DNA from: Clostridia bacterium
GTDB taxonomy: Bacteria; Bacillota; Clostridia; RUG12999
DNA length: 55,171 nucleotides
Assembly (NCBI GenBank): GCA_017396395.1
Contig: JAFQMF010000006.1
Span: 1 to 55,171 of the forward strand
Direction of reading: 5' to 3'
Part shown: positions 40,981-49,289 of the stretch, piece by piece
Layout: each line of letters opens with the position of its first letter
How positions within the stretch are numbered: the stretch's first letter is position 1
The notes under the pieces: model-generated
What the model saw: only the letters and a program-made list of their open reading frames with translations
The model's database searches: none
What the model was told of the DNA's origin: nothing
Position numbers and translations under genes: made by a program

Positions 40981-42420
40981 TTAGGGTATAGATACCTTTA
41001 TTGCATAAATATTTTCGTCATTTTCAAGCTTAACACACCAATTTCCCTCTAAACCAAAAGAAGTGATAGTATATGCTTTGTGGATATCGTTTATATAGTA
41101 AGTTTCATCTTCCTTTTCCAATAAATAGGTTAGGTTGTTAATTGCATTTAAAACAGGGGGGATATCCTTGTAGCTTCCGGTAGGCGAAAGTTCAATTAAA
41201 AACTGCTTATAATAAATAAGATTTTCACCGCTGAACTTCATTTCAACTGGGTGAATTATAATATTGTCCTGAGTAAAATAAACAGGAATTCCATTATAGC
41301 AATAGTCCATATATATTGTCATAATTCCTTCTTCATTGTAGCTTTTGCTTAAAATATCAGAAGATATTTTAAGGGTAATATTATCAAGCCCAAAGGCCTC
41401 TAAAATATTTACACTATTGGAGTATCCGCTGTAAAGAGCTTTATATAAAGCCTCACTGCCTGAAAAACCTTCCGCCATTTTTGATGCAGATGAATATTCA
41501 ACTATACTGCGGTTTTCTTCTATTTTGTAGCTAAGTGTGCCATAAGTGTCAATATACATAAAACTGCCGTCTTTGTCAGCATACTCCTGTGCAGAGCTTC
41601 TGGAAAGTCCGAACAAAGATAGGATACTGTTAAATTTTTTGTCCTCAATATCAGAAATAGTTTTTTCAGGAAGGGAAACCTCAACTGGAGAAAGTCTGTG
41701 AGATTCCAAATCAATAGGCACATTACCATTTATAATAACCTGTTGCTTTATATCCTCGTCTGCAGCTGTGTTAAAGCCAAGCTCAGTTGCAAAGGGAATA
41801 TTTTTATAGTTACTTACAGAGGAAAGAAGGGATTTTACATTTCTTGCACTTTTGTTGGTGGAAATCTTATAATATTTATCCTCTGTATCATCATGAATGT
41901 AAGCTACAAGTTTATTTGTAGCACTATCATTTGAAGCAAGAATTATTCCGCTTACTGAAGCTATTTCTGGGGGAAGTGGAATATCCAGAGCAGACATAAA
42001 CACTTCTCGATGATAGTTAATATCATAATCCAAATATATTGCCTGACTTTTATTGGAGGAAAACCACTCGGAACTGTTCACCTCCACACATCTTTCGCTT
42101 TTTAGAGATAATAAAATGGACAGAATGTCTCCATACTTAGATGAATACATATCTGTCCCTTTGTTTAAAATCACACGCTCTGCACCTGAAGTAAGGACAA
42201 TTGAAGCAGGAGCCACAACATCACTTCCGTTGGGATAGTCAATGCTATCTCCAAAAAAACCGGAAAGACCTACTTTTGACGCAAGTGTATTTATGAAATT
42301 TTCGTTATTTTTGTCAATGCCGCTCCATTCACGAAGCCATGACCCTGCAAAAAGTACAAGGCTGGATATTACAAGAAAGCTGAGAGTTATATTTTTTAAA
42401 ATCTCTTTTTTTCTATTCAT
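40981..42420 (-). CDS. walH: WalK regulatory protein YycH (WalH)
   Basis: A 479-aa single-span protein: a short cytoplasmic N-terminus, a span near residues 10-27 (NITLSFLVISSLVLFAGSWLREWSG) and a long extracytoplasmic part. Segments such as FMYIDTYGTLSYKIEENRSIVEYSSAS and MKFSGENLIYYKQFLIELSPTGSYKDIPPVLNAIN fit the YycH family. The start is the ATG at 42420 with GGGGAG 5 nt upstream; an in-frame ATG at 42435 lies ahead of that site. It follows the small secreted protein and precedes yycI, the expected order. Confidence 0.85.
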   Translation of the reverse strand: MNRKKEILKNITLSFLVISSLVLFAGSWLREWSGIDKNNENFINTLASKVGLSGFFGDSIDYPNGSDVVAPASIVLTSGAERVILNKGTDMYSSKYGDILSILLSLKSERCVEVNSSEWFSSNKSQAIYLDYDINYHREVFMSALDIPLPPEIASVSGIILASNDSATNKLVAYIHDDTEDKYYKISTNKSARNVKSLLSSVSNYKNIPFATELGFNTAADEDIKQQVIINGNVPIDLESHRLSPVEVSLPEKTISDIEDKKFNSILSLFGLSRSSAQEYADKDGSFMYIDTYGTLSYKIEENRSIVEYSSASKMAEGFSGSEALYKALYSGYSNSVNILEAFGLDNITLKISSDILSKSYNEEGIMTIYMDYCYNGIPVYFTQDNIIIHPVEMKFSGENLIYYKQFLIELSPTGSYKDIPPVLNAINNLTYLLEKEDETYYINDIHKAYTITSFGLEGNWCVKLENDENIYAIKVSIP

Positions 42421-42464
42421 AATAACTCCCCACATTAAGCAGCCTTAAATATCCAATAATTTAT

Positions 42465-42917
42465 TTAAGCAATAGCCTTGCGGATATCTATAGGACTCTG
42501 CTGAATATCACTTAATGAAAGTACATTAAGCGTAATGTTAACTTCTAAAAATGTAACTTTGCCGTCAGGAGAATCTGTTCTTATACGGATTTTGTTATTG
42601 CCGTCTGTAAGATAAATTTTCTGAGCTATAAGGCCGCTTGCTCCTGCGGTTTGAACGGCTGCTTTTCCATCAACATAAAGAAGATGGAAATAACCTGTAA
42701 ACGGGTTGTACCTTGATACAGATACAGTAACTCCGCTGGAGGTAACGCCGGATATGTAATATTCCTTCTGGGTTGTAGTAGAAGTATAAGTTTCGGGTTT
42801 TTTAATTTTAATTACACTGTTTCCTACCATGCCGGGGTCTGCCGCAAAAGCAGATACAGACAGGACAAAGGAACAAACAAGTGTAAGCATTATTAAAAGC
42901 TTAAATGTCTTTTTCAT
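42465..42917 (-). CDS. Small secreted protein in the wal operon
   Basis: A 150-aa protein with signal peptide MKKTFKLLIMLTLVCSFVLSVSAFA. The mature, beta-rich part (VIKIKKPETYTSTTTQKEYYISGVTSSGVTVSVSRYNPFTGYFHLLYVDGKAAVQTAG) resembles Ig-like or bacterial beta-sandwich modules. It lies between walK and yycH on the same strand. The start is the ATG at 42917 with GGAGG about 9 nt upstream; the longer reading frame to 42974 has no ribosome site. It is not part of the standard wal operon, and its role is unknown. Confidence 0.75.
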   Translation of the reverse strand: MKKTFKLLIMLTLVCSFVLSVSAFAADPGMVGNSVIKIKKPETYTSTTTQKEYYISGVTSSGVTVSVSRYNPFTGYFHLLYVDGKAAVQTAGASGLIAQKIYLTDGNNKIRIRTDSPDGKVTFLEVNITLNVLSLSDIQQSPIDIRKAIA

Positions 42918-43022
42918 AGCTGAAAACCTCCTGATAAAAGAGTTTATATTAAATGAATAGATTTCTGATTTCATTATATAGTATTTATATTACAAAACGA
43001 TTACAGAAAAATTAAATTACAA

Positions 43023-44789
43023 TTACTTTTCCTGATTCTCAGAAAATACAGGCAGGTTAATTGTAAATTCTGTACCCTGGCCGTAGGTACTGGTAGCAGA
43101 GATTTTACCCCCGTGTGCCTCTATAATCTCTTTTGCAATAGCAAGACCAAGTCCTGTGCCTCCTGCCTGGCGGGACCGAGCTTTGTCAACACGGTAAAAT
43201 CTGTCGAAAATATGTGGCAAATCTTCTTCTGGAATACCCATACCAGTATCACTGATTTTCACAAAGACTGAGCCGTACATTTCTCCTGCCAGAACAGATA
43301 TACTTCCACCCTCGTCTGTATATTTTACTGCGTTGGAGATAATATTTAAAAACACCTGATCAAGCTTGTCACGATTACCGCAAACCCTGGGAAGGTTATC
43401 AGGTATAGAAAAACTTACCTTTTGACTTTTTTCTTCAATTGCAAGATGCATACGGCGAAGAATATCTGAAATGACCGGTTTTATATCAACTGGATCTTTC
43501 TCAGGCTGATTTCCTTTATAATCAAGCTTGGAAAGAAGTAAAAGGTCATGAACAAGTCGGTTCATTCTGTCTGCTTCGCTGACTATAACCCCTAGAAAGT
43601 TATTTTCCATTTCCTTTGGAATGTTTTCCGATTCCAGAATAGTTTCAGCGTAGCTTTTAACCGTAGTAAGAGGGGTTTTAAGCTCGTGGGAAACATTTGC
43701 TACAAACTCTCGTCTGTTCATTTCCATTTTTTGAAGCTCTGTAATATCGTGAAGCACAACAATTATGTTAGACTGATGTTTAAGACTTTTGCCAAGACCT
43801 GTCAAAACAAAAAACGCCTGAAGATTTTTGCCTCTGTGCTCAAAATCCCTGTTTATAACAGAGTTACTTTTAAAGTAAACCTCCTGAACGGTAATATTTA
43901 CATAGGGACGGAAAAATTCATCAAAGGAAATAGAGTCATTCTCATTTATTCCAAGCATTTTTGCTGCTGCCTTGTTTATATGCAGTACATTTCCCTCTTT
44001 ATCAAAAGCCATAATTCCGTCTGTCATATATCGGAGAATAGACTCCAGCTTTTCCTTTTCTTCACTAAGGGCTTTGATATTTGTCTTAAGCTCCCCTGCC
44101 ATATAATTAAAGGTATCCGAAAGCTTACCTATTTCATCGTGGGAGTGCACGTTTATCTTTGTTTCAAAATTACCCGCTGCAAAGCTTTCAGCTTTTTTAG
44201 TAAGATTTGCAATCGGTGCAGTAATTGTTCCTGACAGGAAAAATCCAAAAATCAAGGCAATAACAAAACCCAGTAAAAGAGCCTCTAAAATTGTGATTAA
44301 AATACGGCTCATAATTTCACTGATTTCTACTTTTGAATCAAATATATATACTACAAAAGCCGTACTGCCGTCACGGATAACAGGGTACGCATAATCCATA
44401 TACTGATTTTTAAAGCTTTGCACCTTGCCTGTTTTTCCTGCCATTGCAGAAATTATATTCTGATTTTTTTCAATATGCTTTTCCAAATCCAAATCACTGG
44501 AAAATACAAGAGCACCGCTTTTGCCATCAAGAACACAGCAATATCTGTAAGCACCAAGACCAAGCCTGCCGGAATATGCCTGTATAATTTCACCATATTC
44601 CGCAGGGGTGGTTGCTCCTATAAGCCTATTGCCAAGCTCTCCGGAAAAAGCGGTTTCCATAGAGTCGGTAAATTCATCTGTATAAAAATTTGAAACAGAT
44701 ACCTGGAAAAATGAGCCTACTATAATAACCAGAGAAATAACTACAAAAACAAGTACGGCAACAAGTTTCCACCTTATGCTTCTGAACAT
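43023..44789 (-). CDS. walK: Sensor histidine kinase WalK
   Basis: A 588-aa membrane kinase. Domains in order: span about residues 10-30, extracytoplasmic sensor, span about 160-185, HAMP (GTITAPIANLTKKAESFAAGNFETKINVHSHDEIGKLSDTFN), PAS (ILRYMTDGIMAFDKEGNVLHINKAAAKMLGI), HisKA with phospho-His in FVANVSHELKTPLTTVKSYAE (about 366), and HATPase_c (NAVKYTDEGGSISV, DTGMGIPEEDLPHIFDRFYRVDKARSRQAGGTGLGLAIAKEI). This is the WalK layout; it monitors cell-wall status and phosphorylates WalR. It lies 8 bp after walR. Confidence 0.95.
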   Translation of the reverse strand: MFRSIRWKLVAVLVFVVISLVIIVGSFFQVSVSNFYTDEFTDSMETAFSGELGNRLIGATTPAEYGEIIQAYSGRLGLGAYRYCCVLDGKSGALVFSSDLDLEKHIEKNQNIISAMAGKTGKVQSFKNQYMDYAYPVIRDGSTAFVVYIFDSKVEISEIMSRILITILEALLLGFVIALIFGFFLSGTITAPIANLTKKAESFAAGNFETKINVHSHDEIGKLSDTFNYMAGELKTNIKALSEEKEKLESILRYMTDGIMAFDKEGNVLHINKAAAKMLGINENDSISFDEFFRPYVNITVQEVYFKSNSVINRDFEHRGKNLQAFFVLTGLGKSLKHQSNIIVVLHDITELQKMEMNRREFVANVSHELKTPLTTVKSYAETILESENIPKEMENNFLGVIVSEADRMNRLVHDLLLLSKLDYKGNQPEKDPVDIKPVISDILRRMHLAIEEKSQKVSFSIPDNLPRVCGNRDKLDQVFLNIISNAVKYTDEGGSISVLAGEMYGSVFVKISDTGMGIPEEDLPHIFDRFYRVDKARSRQAGGTGLGLAIAKEIIEAHGGKISATSTYGQGTEFTINLPVFSENQEK

Positions 44790-44797
44790 ATTTTCAC

Positions 44798-45508
44798 CTA
44801 ATTTTTCTTGTTAAAATAGTAGCCCACGCCACGTTTTGTCATAACGTAAACAGGATTGCCCGGGTCTTCCTCGATTTTTTCTCTGAGTCTTCTTATGGTA
44901 ACATCAACAGTACGCACATCCCCATAAAACTCAAAACCCCATACCTTTTCAAGAAGCATTTCACGGGTAAATACCTTTTCAGGCTGAGTAGCCATAAACT
45001 TCATAAGTTCATATTCTCTGTAAGTAAGGTCAAGAAGCTGACCTTTTCTGTATATTTCGTATTTGTCACAATCAATGGTAATTTCGCCGCATTTAATAAT
45101 ATTTGCAGACTCAAAGTCAGAAGCCTGAGCAATAGGTGCAGGAACACGCCTTGTATTTGCAAGAATACGCGCAGAAAGCTCCTTCATACTAAAGGGTTTT
45201 GTTATATAGTCATCGGCACCAAGCTCAAGTCCCATAATTTTATCAACCTCGTCTGCTCTTGCAGTAAGCATTATAATGGGCACATTGGAATATTCACGAA
45301 TAGCTTTACATACCGCAAAGCCATCCATTTTGGGAAGCATTACATCAAGAAGAATAAGGTCAGGATTATGCTTTTTCTGCATTTCTACAGCTTGCTCACC
45401 GTCCATAGCACTAACAGTTTCATACCCTTCATTTTTTAAGTTGAAAACAACTATATCAAGAATATTTTTTTCATCATCAACTACCAGGATTGTTTTTCCT
45501 TTATTCAT
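44798..45508 (-). CDS. walR: Response regulator WalR (OmpR family)
   Basis: A 236-aa regulator with a receiver domain (acidic pocket D11-D12, phosphoacceptor D55 in LILLDVMLPKMDGF) and an OmpR/PhoB winged-helix domain (about 130-232: FTREMLLEKVWGFEFYGDVRTVDVTIRRLREKIEEDPGNPVYVMTKRGVGYYF). WalR controls cell-wall hydrolase genes. GGAGGG precedes the ATG by 7 nt. First gene of the wal operon, behind its own promoter. Confidence 0.95.
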   Translation of the reverse strand: MNKGKTILVVDDEKNILDIVVFNLKNEGYETVSAMDGEQAVEMQKKHNPDLILLDVMLPKMDGFAVCKAIREYSNVPIIMLTARADEVDKIMGLELGADDYITKPFSMKELSARILANTRRVPAPIAQASDFESANIIKCGEITIDCDKYEIYRKGQLLDLTYREYELMKFMATQPEKVFTREMLLEKVWGFEFYGDVRTVDVTIRRLREKIEEDPGNPVYVMTKRGVGYYFNKKN

Positions 45509-45562
45509 TACTTATCCCTCCGTTTTAAATAATGTAAATATATAAAACCCAGCTTTTATTTT

Positions 45563-45591
45563 ATTATAACAGAAAAAATAAATTTATACAA
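45563..45591 (-). promoter_or_regulatory. Sigma-A promoter of the wal operon
   Basis: On the minus strand, TTGTAT (45586-45591), a 17-bp spacer and TATAAT (45563-45568). Confidence 0.7.
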
Positions 45592-45614
45592 GTGGTTATT
45601 TAAAATTTAATAAA

Positions 45615-46457
45615 TCAGATTTTTGCTTTTGCGTGACGAGTAACATGACAGCTTATTGTAACAGCTACAGGAAGTCCTGCAATATGTGTGGGGTAGCTTT
45701 CAATATTTACTCCCAGTGCTGTAGAAACTCCGCCAAGACCTGCGGGGCCGATGCCCAGCATATTGATTTTTTCAAGAAGCTCGTTTTCCATATCAGCATA
45801 GTATTTATCTGGGTTAGAAGTATCAATTCCCCTTGCAAGAGCAACTTTGGATAAAAGAGCTGCTTTATCCATACTTCCGCCTATACCAACACCTACCACA
45901 ATAGGAGGACAAGGGTTAGGTCCTGCATTTTTAACTGTTTCAATAACAAAATCCTTAACGCCGTCCTCTCCCATAGAGGGTTTAAGCATTTTTACTCCGC
46001 CCATATTTTCGCTGCCAAAGCCTTTGGGAAGAACTGTAAGTTCAATATCCTCACCTGGCACAATATCATAATAAATTATGGCGGGAGTATTATCTCCGGT
46101 ATTTTCACGGCGAAGAGGGTCTTTAACAACTGAAAAACGCATATATCCCTCCCGGTATCCTTTTGACACGCCTGCATTTATTGCATCAGTAATATTTCCC
46201 CCTTCAATATGTACCTCCTGACCAATTTTTGCAAGAACAATTACCATACCTGTATCTTGACATATTGCAACTTGTTTTTCTCTTGCTATATCTGCATTTT
46301 CAATAATGTTTCTCAGTACATCTCTTCCTGTAGTGCTACGCTCCTTTAAAAGAGAGTTCTTTAAAGCACAGGATATATCCTCATTTAAAAAGTAGTTTGC
46401 CTTTTGTACAAGGTCTGCAACAGTAGCAGTAATAGTATCGCAACTTACGTTTCTCAT
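45615..46457 (-). CDS. fumA: Fumarate hydratase alpha subunit (class I, two-subunit)
   Basis: A 280-aa Fe-S-dependent dehydratase alpha chain. Motifs include NVSCDTITATVADL, VAICQDTGMVIVLAKIG and KNAGPNPCPPIVVGVGIGGSMDKAALLSK, which hold cluster cysteines and substrate residues. Alpha chains normally pair with a beta chain of about 180 aa encoded next to them; none follows here and walR comes next on this strand. The start codon overlaps the HAD gene stop (ATGA), so translation is coupled. It could serve fumarate or tartrate chemistry. The partner must be elsewhere or lost. Confidence 0.9.
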   Translation of the reverse strand: MRNVSCDTITATVADLVQKANYFLNEDISCALKNSLLKERSTTGRDVLRNIIENADIAREKQVAICQDTGMVIVLAKIGQEVHIEGGNITDAINAGVSKGYREGYMRFSVVKDPLRRENTGDNTPAIIYYDIVPGEDIELTVLPKGFGSENMGGVKMLKPSMGEDGVKDFVIETVKNAGPNPCPPIVVGVGIGGSMDKAALLSKVALARGIDTSNPDKYYADMENELLEKINMLGIGPAGLGGVSTALGVNIESYPTHIAGLPVAVTISCHVTRHAKAKI

Positions 46458-47104
46458 AGATTTATTCCTTTCAGTATTTCTTTAATATCAAGTGGTTTTT
46501 CTGCCACAAAATCTGCTTTTTCAAAATCTCCGTGCGAAGGATACCCATAAGTAACCCCAATGGTTTTTATCCCTGATTTTATACCCCCTTCAATGTCAAA
46601 ACGGGTATCGCCTATCATAATACACTCCTCTTTTTTTAAGGAAAACTCCTTTATGATAGAGTTTATTAAATAATCCTTGCTGTTTTCGCAGTCCGCAAAA
46701 GAGGGTGCCTGTATTTTTTTAAAATATTCGGCAAGTCCTGTCTTCTCCAGTACAGGAACTGCAAAATCAATGGGTTTTGAGGTGGCAACAAACATATGGT
46801 AACCGTTATTTTTTAAATATTCAAGAAGAGGAATTATGCCCTCATAAACACTTACTAAGAACATATTTCCCTTCCTATATATCTGGCGATATAATTCCAC
46901 CAGCTTATCGGCAGTTTCCCTATCTACACCGCAATGCTTTTCAAAGGAAAATACAAGAGCAGGACCAATAAATGAGCGAAGAATCTTTTCGTCCTTTATA
47001 GGGGGTAATCCTGCAGCATCAATGGCATATTTTACAGAGGAGGTAATAGCCTGGTAAGAGTCGGTAAGAGTACCGTCTAAATCAAAAATAACGTTTTTAT
47101 ACAT
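46454..47104 (-). CDS. HAD-family phosphatase, phosphoglycolate phosphatase-like
   Basis: A 216-aa HAD hydrolase with motif I FDLDGTLTDS (nucleophile D8, acid D10), motif II ATSKP (about residue 107) and motif IV MIGDTRFDIEGGIKSGI (about 157-173), with a small alpha-helical cap. The pattern is that of Gph or PpaX-like phosphatases; the substrate is not readable. The start is the ATG at 47104 with GAGG 8 nt upstream. It overlaps fumA by 4 bp. Confidence 0.88.
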   Translation of the reverse strand: MYKNVIFDLDGTLTDSYQAITSSVKYAIDAAGLPPIKDEKILRSFIGPALVFSFEKHCGVDRETADKLVELYRQIYRKGNMFLVSVYEGIIPLLEYLKNNGYHMFVATSKPIDFAVPVLEKTGLAEYFKKIQAPSFADCENSKDYLINSIIKEFSLKKEECIMIGDTRFDIEGGIKSGIKTIGVTYGYPSHGDFEKADFVAEKPLDIKEILKGINL

Positions 47105-47146
47105 TATCAAAACCTCATTTAGTACAAATAAGTTTAATTTACCTAT

Positions 47147-47175
47147 ATTATACAATATATATTGTGTTTTGTAAA
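47147..47175 (-). promoter_or_regulatory. Promoter of the HAD-fumA pair
   Basis: On the minus strand, TTTACA (47170-47175), a 17-bp spacer and TATAAT (47147-47152). The palindrome ACAATATATATTGT at 47152-47165 fills most of the spacer. Confidence 0.75.
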
Positions 47176-47185
47176 GATTTTTTTA

Positions 47186-47214
47186 TTGACAAGGAGGAAA
47201 TTTTAAGGTATGAT
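47186..47214 (+). promoter_or_regulatory. Sigma-A promoter of the topoisomerase operon
   Basis: TTGACA (47186-47191), a 17-bp spacer and TATGAT (47209-47214). Back to back with the HAD-fumA promoter, with -35 elements 10 bp apart. Confidence 0.8.
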
Positions 47215-47263
47215 ATTAAATAGGTATAATTATATGTAAAAATAAAAAGAGAGGTACAGATAA

Positions 47264-49234
47264 ATGGCTGGAAAATCGGCAAAATACGATAACGACAGTA
47301 TATCGTCTTTAAAGGGTGCGGACAGGGTAAGACTCCGCCCGGCGGTTATTTTTGGCTCAGACGGTATAGAAGGCTGTGAGCACGCTGCTTTTGAAATTAT
47401 TGCAAATGCTGTAGATGAAGCAAAAGAAGGCTATGGGGATGTAATTGAGGTTACAAGATATCTGGATAAATCCATAGAGGTTATTGACCATGGAAGAGGC
47501 ATACCTCTTGACTATAATGAACGAGAAGGAAGATATAACTGGGAACTTGTTTTCTGTGAAATGTATGCAGGAGGTAAGTATGACAGTGATTCTTACGAGT
47601 ATAGTCTTGGTCTTAACGGTCTTGGCAGCTGTGCAACGCAGTATTCTTCTGAATATATGGATGTTACAGTAACCCGTGACGGACAGAGATATGATCTCCA
47701 TTTTGAAAAAGGTGAGAATATTGGCGGACTTACCAAAACAGAGGTTAGAGGCAAAAAAACAGGCACAAGAATTAAGTGGCGTCCTGACCTTGAGGTATTT
47801 ACCGATATTGATATAAGTGCAGACTATTACAGAACAATTTTACGCAAGCAGGCCATTGTAAATGCGGGAGTAAAATTTGTTTTCTATAACGAAACAGAAG
47901 ATGGAATGGAAATTGAAGAGTACCTTTATAACGGAGGTATTAACGAATATCTGAAAGAGGTTTCAGGTGATACAGGGCTTACCGAAATTTATTCCTTTAC
48001 AGGAGAAGGCAAGGGTAAGGACAGAGATGACAAGCCAGAATATAAGGTTAAAATGGAGGTTGCTTTTTGTTTTAACAATACTGTAAATGATATTGAATAT
48101 TACCACAACTCCAGCTGGCTGGAGCATGGCGGAGCACCTGATAAAGCGGTAAGAACAGCTTTTGTGTATGCTATTGATAAATATCTTAAGGATAACAATA
48201 AATATACAAAAACTGAGCAGAAAATTACCTTTCAGGATGTGCAGGACAGCCTTATAATTTTAGTAAACTCTTTTTCTACTCTTACAAGCTATGAAAACCA
48301 GACTAAAAAGGCTATTACAAATAAATTTATACAGGAATTTATTACAAACAGCATAAAGCACAATTTAGAGGTTTATTTTATTGAAAATAAACTGGATGCA
48401 GAAAAAATTGCATCTCAGGTACTTGTTAATAAAAGAAGCCGTGAATCAGCAGAAAAAACAAGACTTAATATTAAAAAACAGCTTACCTCAAATGTGGATA
48501 TAAGCAACAGAGTAGAAAAATTTCAGGATTGCCGAACAAAAGACATTTCAAGACGCGAGCTTTACATAGTGGAGGGCGACTCTGCTCTTGGCTCAGTTAA
48601 GCTTGCACGAAACAGCGAATTTCAGGCGGTAATTCCTGTAAGAGGTAAAATACTTAACTGTCTAAAAGCAGATTATGACAAAATTTTTAAAAGTCCTATT
48701 ATTACTGACCTGCTCAGAGTGCTTGGCTGTGGAGTAGAAATAAAATCCAAGCATAATAAGGACCTTAACACCTTTGATTTAAACAATCTTAAATGGAGTA
48801 AGGTTATTATATGTACTGACGCAGACGTGGACGGATATCAGATAAGAACACTGATATTGTCAATGATTTATGCACTTACTCCCACCCTTATTGAAAAAGG
48901 CTTTGTTTATATTGCAGAATCGCCTCTTTTTGAAATCAGGACAAAAAATGATACATATTTTGCATATACAGACAAAGAGAAAAATGATATTGTAGCATCT
49001 TTAACCGAAAAATGCACAGTTCATCGCTCAAAAGGTCTTGGTGAAAATGACCCTGATATGATGAGCGTAAGCACAATGAATCCTGCTACAAGAAGGCTTA
49101 TTCAGGTTACGCCTCAGGAAGCAGAGCTTACAGAGCGTATGTTTGATGTGCTTCTGGGTGAAAATCTTTCTGAAAGAAAAACTTTCATAGCAGAAAACGG
49201 TATGAAGTATATGGAAATGCTGGATGTTGAATAA
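47264..49234 (+). CDS. Divergent type II topoisomerase ATPase subunit (GyrB/ParE-like)
   Basis: A 656-aa ATPase subunit that drives strand passage. The GHKL ATPase domain has IIANAVDEAKEG (Mg-binding Asn), IEVIDHGRGIPLD and GLNGLGSCATQYSS; canonical subunits have GLHGVGxSVVNALS at the last. The Toprim acidic residues are intact: EGDSALGS (about 437) and DADVDGYQIRTL (about 518); canonical form DADVDGAHIRTL. It begins MAGKSAKYDNDSISSLKGADRVRLRPAVIFG in place of RKRPGMYIG. It lies far from any dnaA/recF, unlike gyrB, and is followed by its partner subunit. It is probably a clostridial second topoisomerase and not the main gyrase. Confidence 0.87.
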   Translation: MAGKSAKYDNDSISSLKGADRVRLRPAVIFGSDGIEGCEHAAFEIIANAVDEAKEGYGDVIEVTRYLDKSIEVIDHGRGIPLDYNEREGRYNWELVFCEMYAGGKYDSDSYEYSLGLNGLGSCATQYSSEYMDVTVTRDGQRYDLHFEKGENIGGLTKTEVRGKKTGTRIKWRPDLEVFTDIDISADYYRTILRKQAIVNAGVKFVFYNETEDGMEIEEYLYNGGINEYLKEVSGDTGLTEIYSFTGEGKGKDRDDKPEYKVKMEVAFCFNNTVNDIEYYHNSSWLEHGGAPDKAVRTAFVYAIDKYLKDNNKYTKTEQKITFQDVQDSLIILVNSFSTLTSYENQTKKAITNKFIQEFITNSIKHNLEVYFIENKLDAEKIASQVLVNKRSRESAEKTRLNIKKQLTSNVDISNRVEKFQDCRTKDISRRELYIVEGDSALGSVKLARNSEFQAVIPVRGKILNCLKADYDKIFKSPIITDLLRVLGCGVEIKSKHNKDLNTFDLNNLKWSKVIICTDADVDGYQIRTLILSMIYALTPTLIEKGFVYIAESPLFEIRTKNDTYFAYTDKEKNDIVASLTEKCTVHRSKGLGENDPDMMSVSTMNPATRRLIQVTPQEAELTERMFDVLLGENLSERKTFIAENGMKYMEMLDVE

Positions 49235-49289
49235 AGTTTAAGAGAAAGGACGCATTTTATTATATTGTTAGGATGCGGGTTGAATAAAG

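Noticed and set aside
43686..44234. 182-aa frame opposite walK
   Set aside because: Shadow of the kinase; hydrophobic, Cys-rich composition typical of reversed coding sequence.
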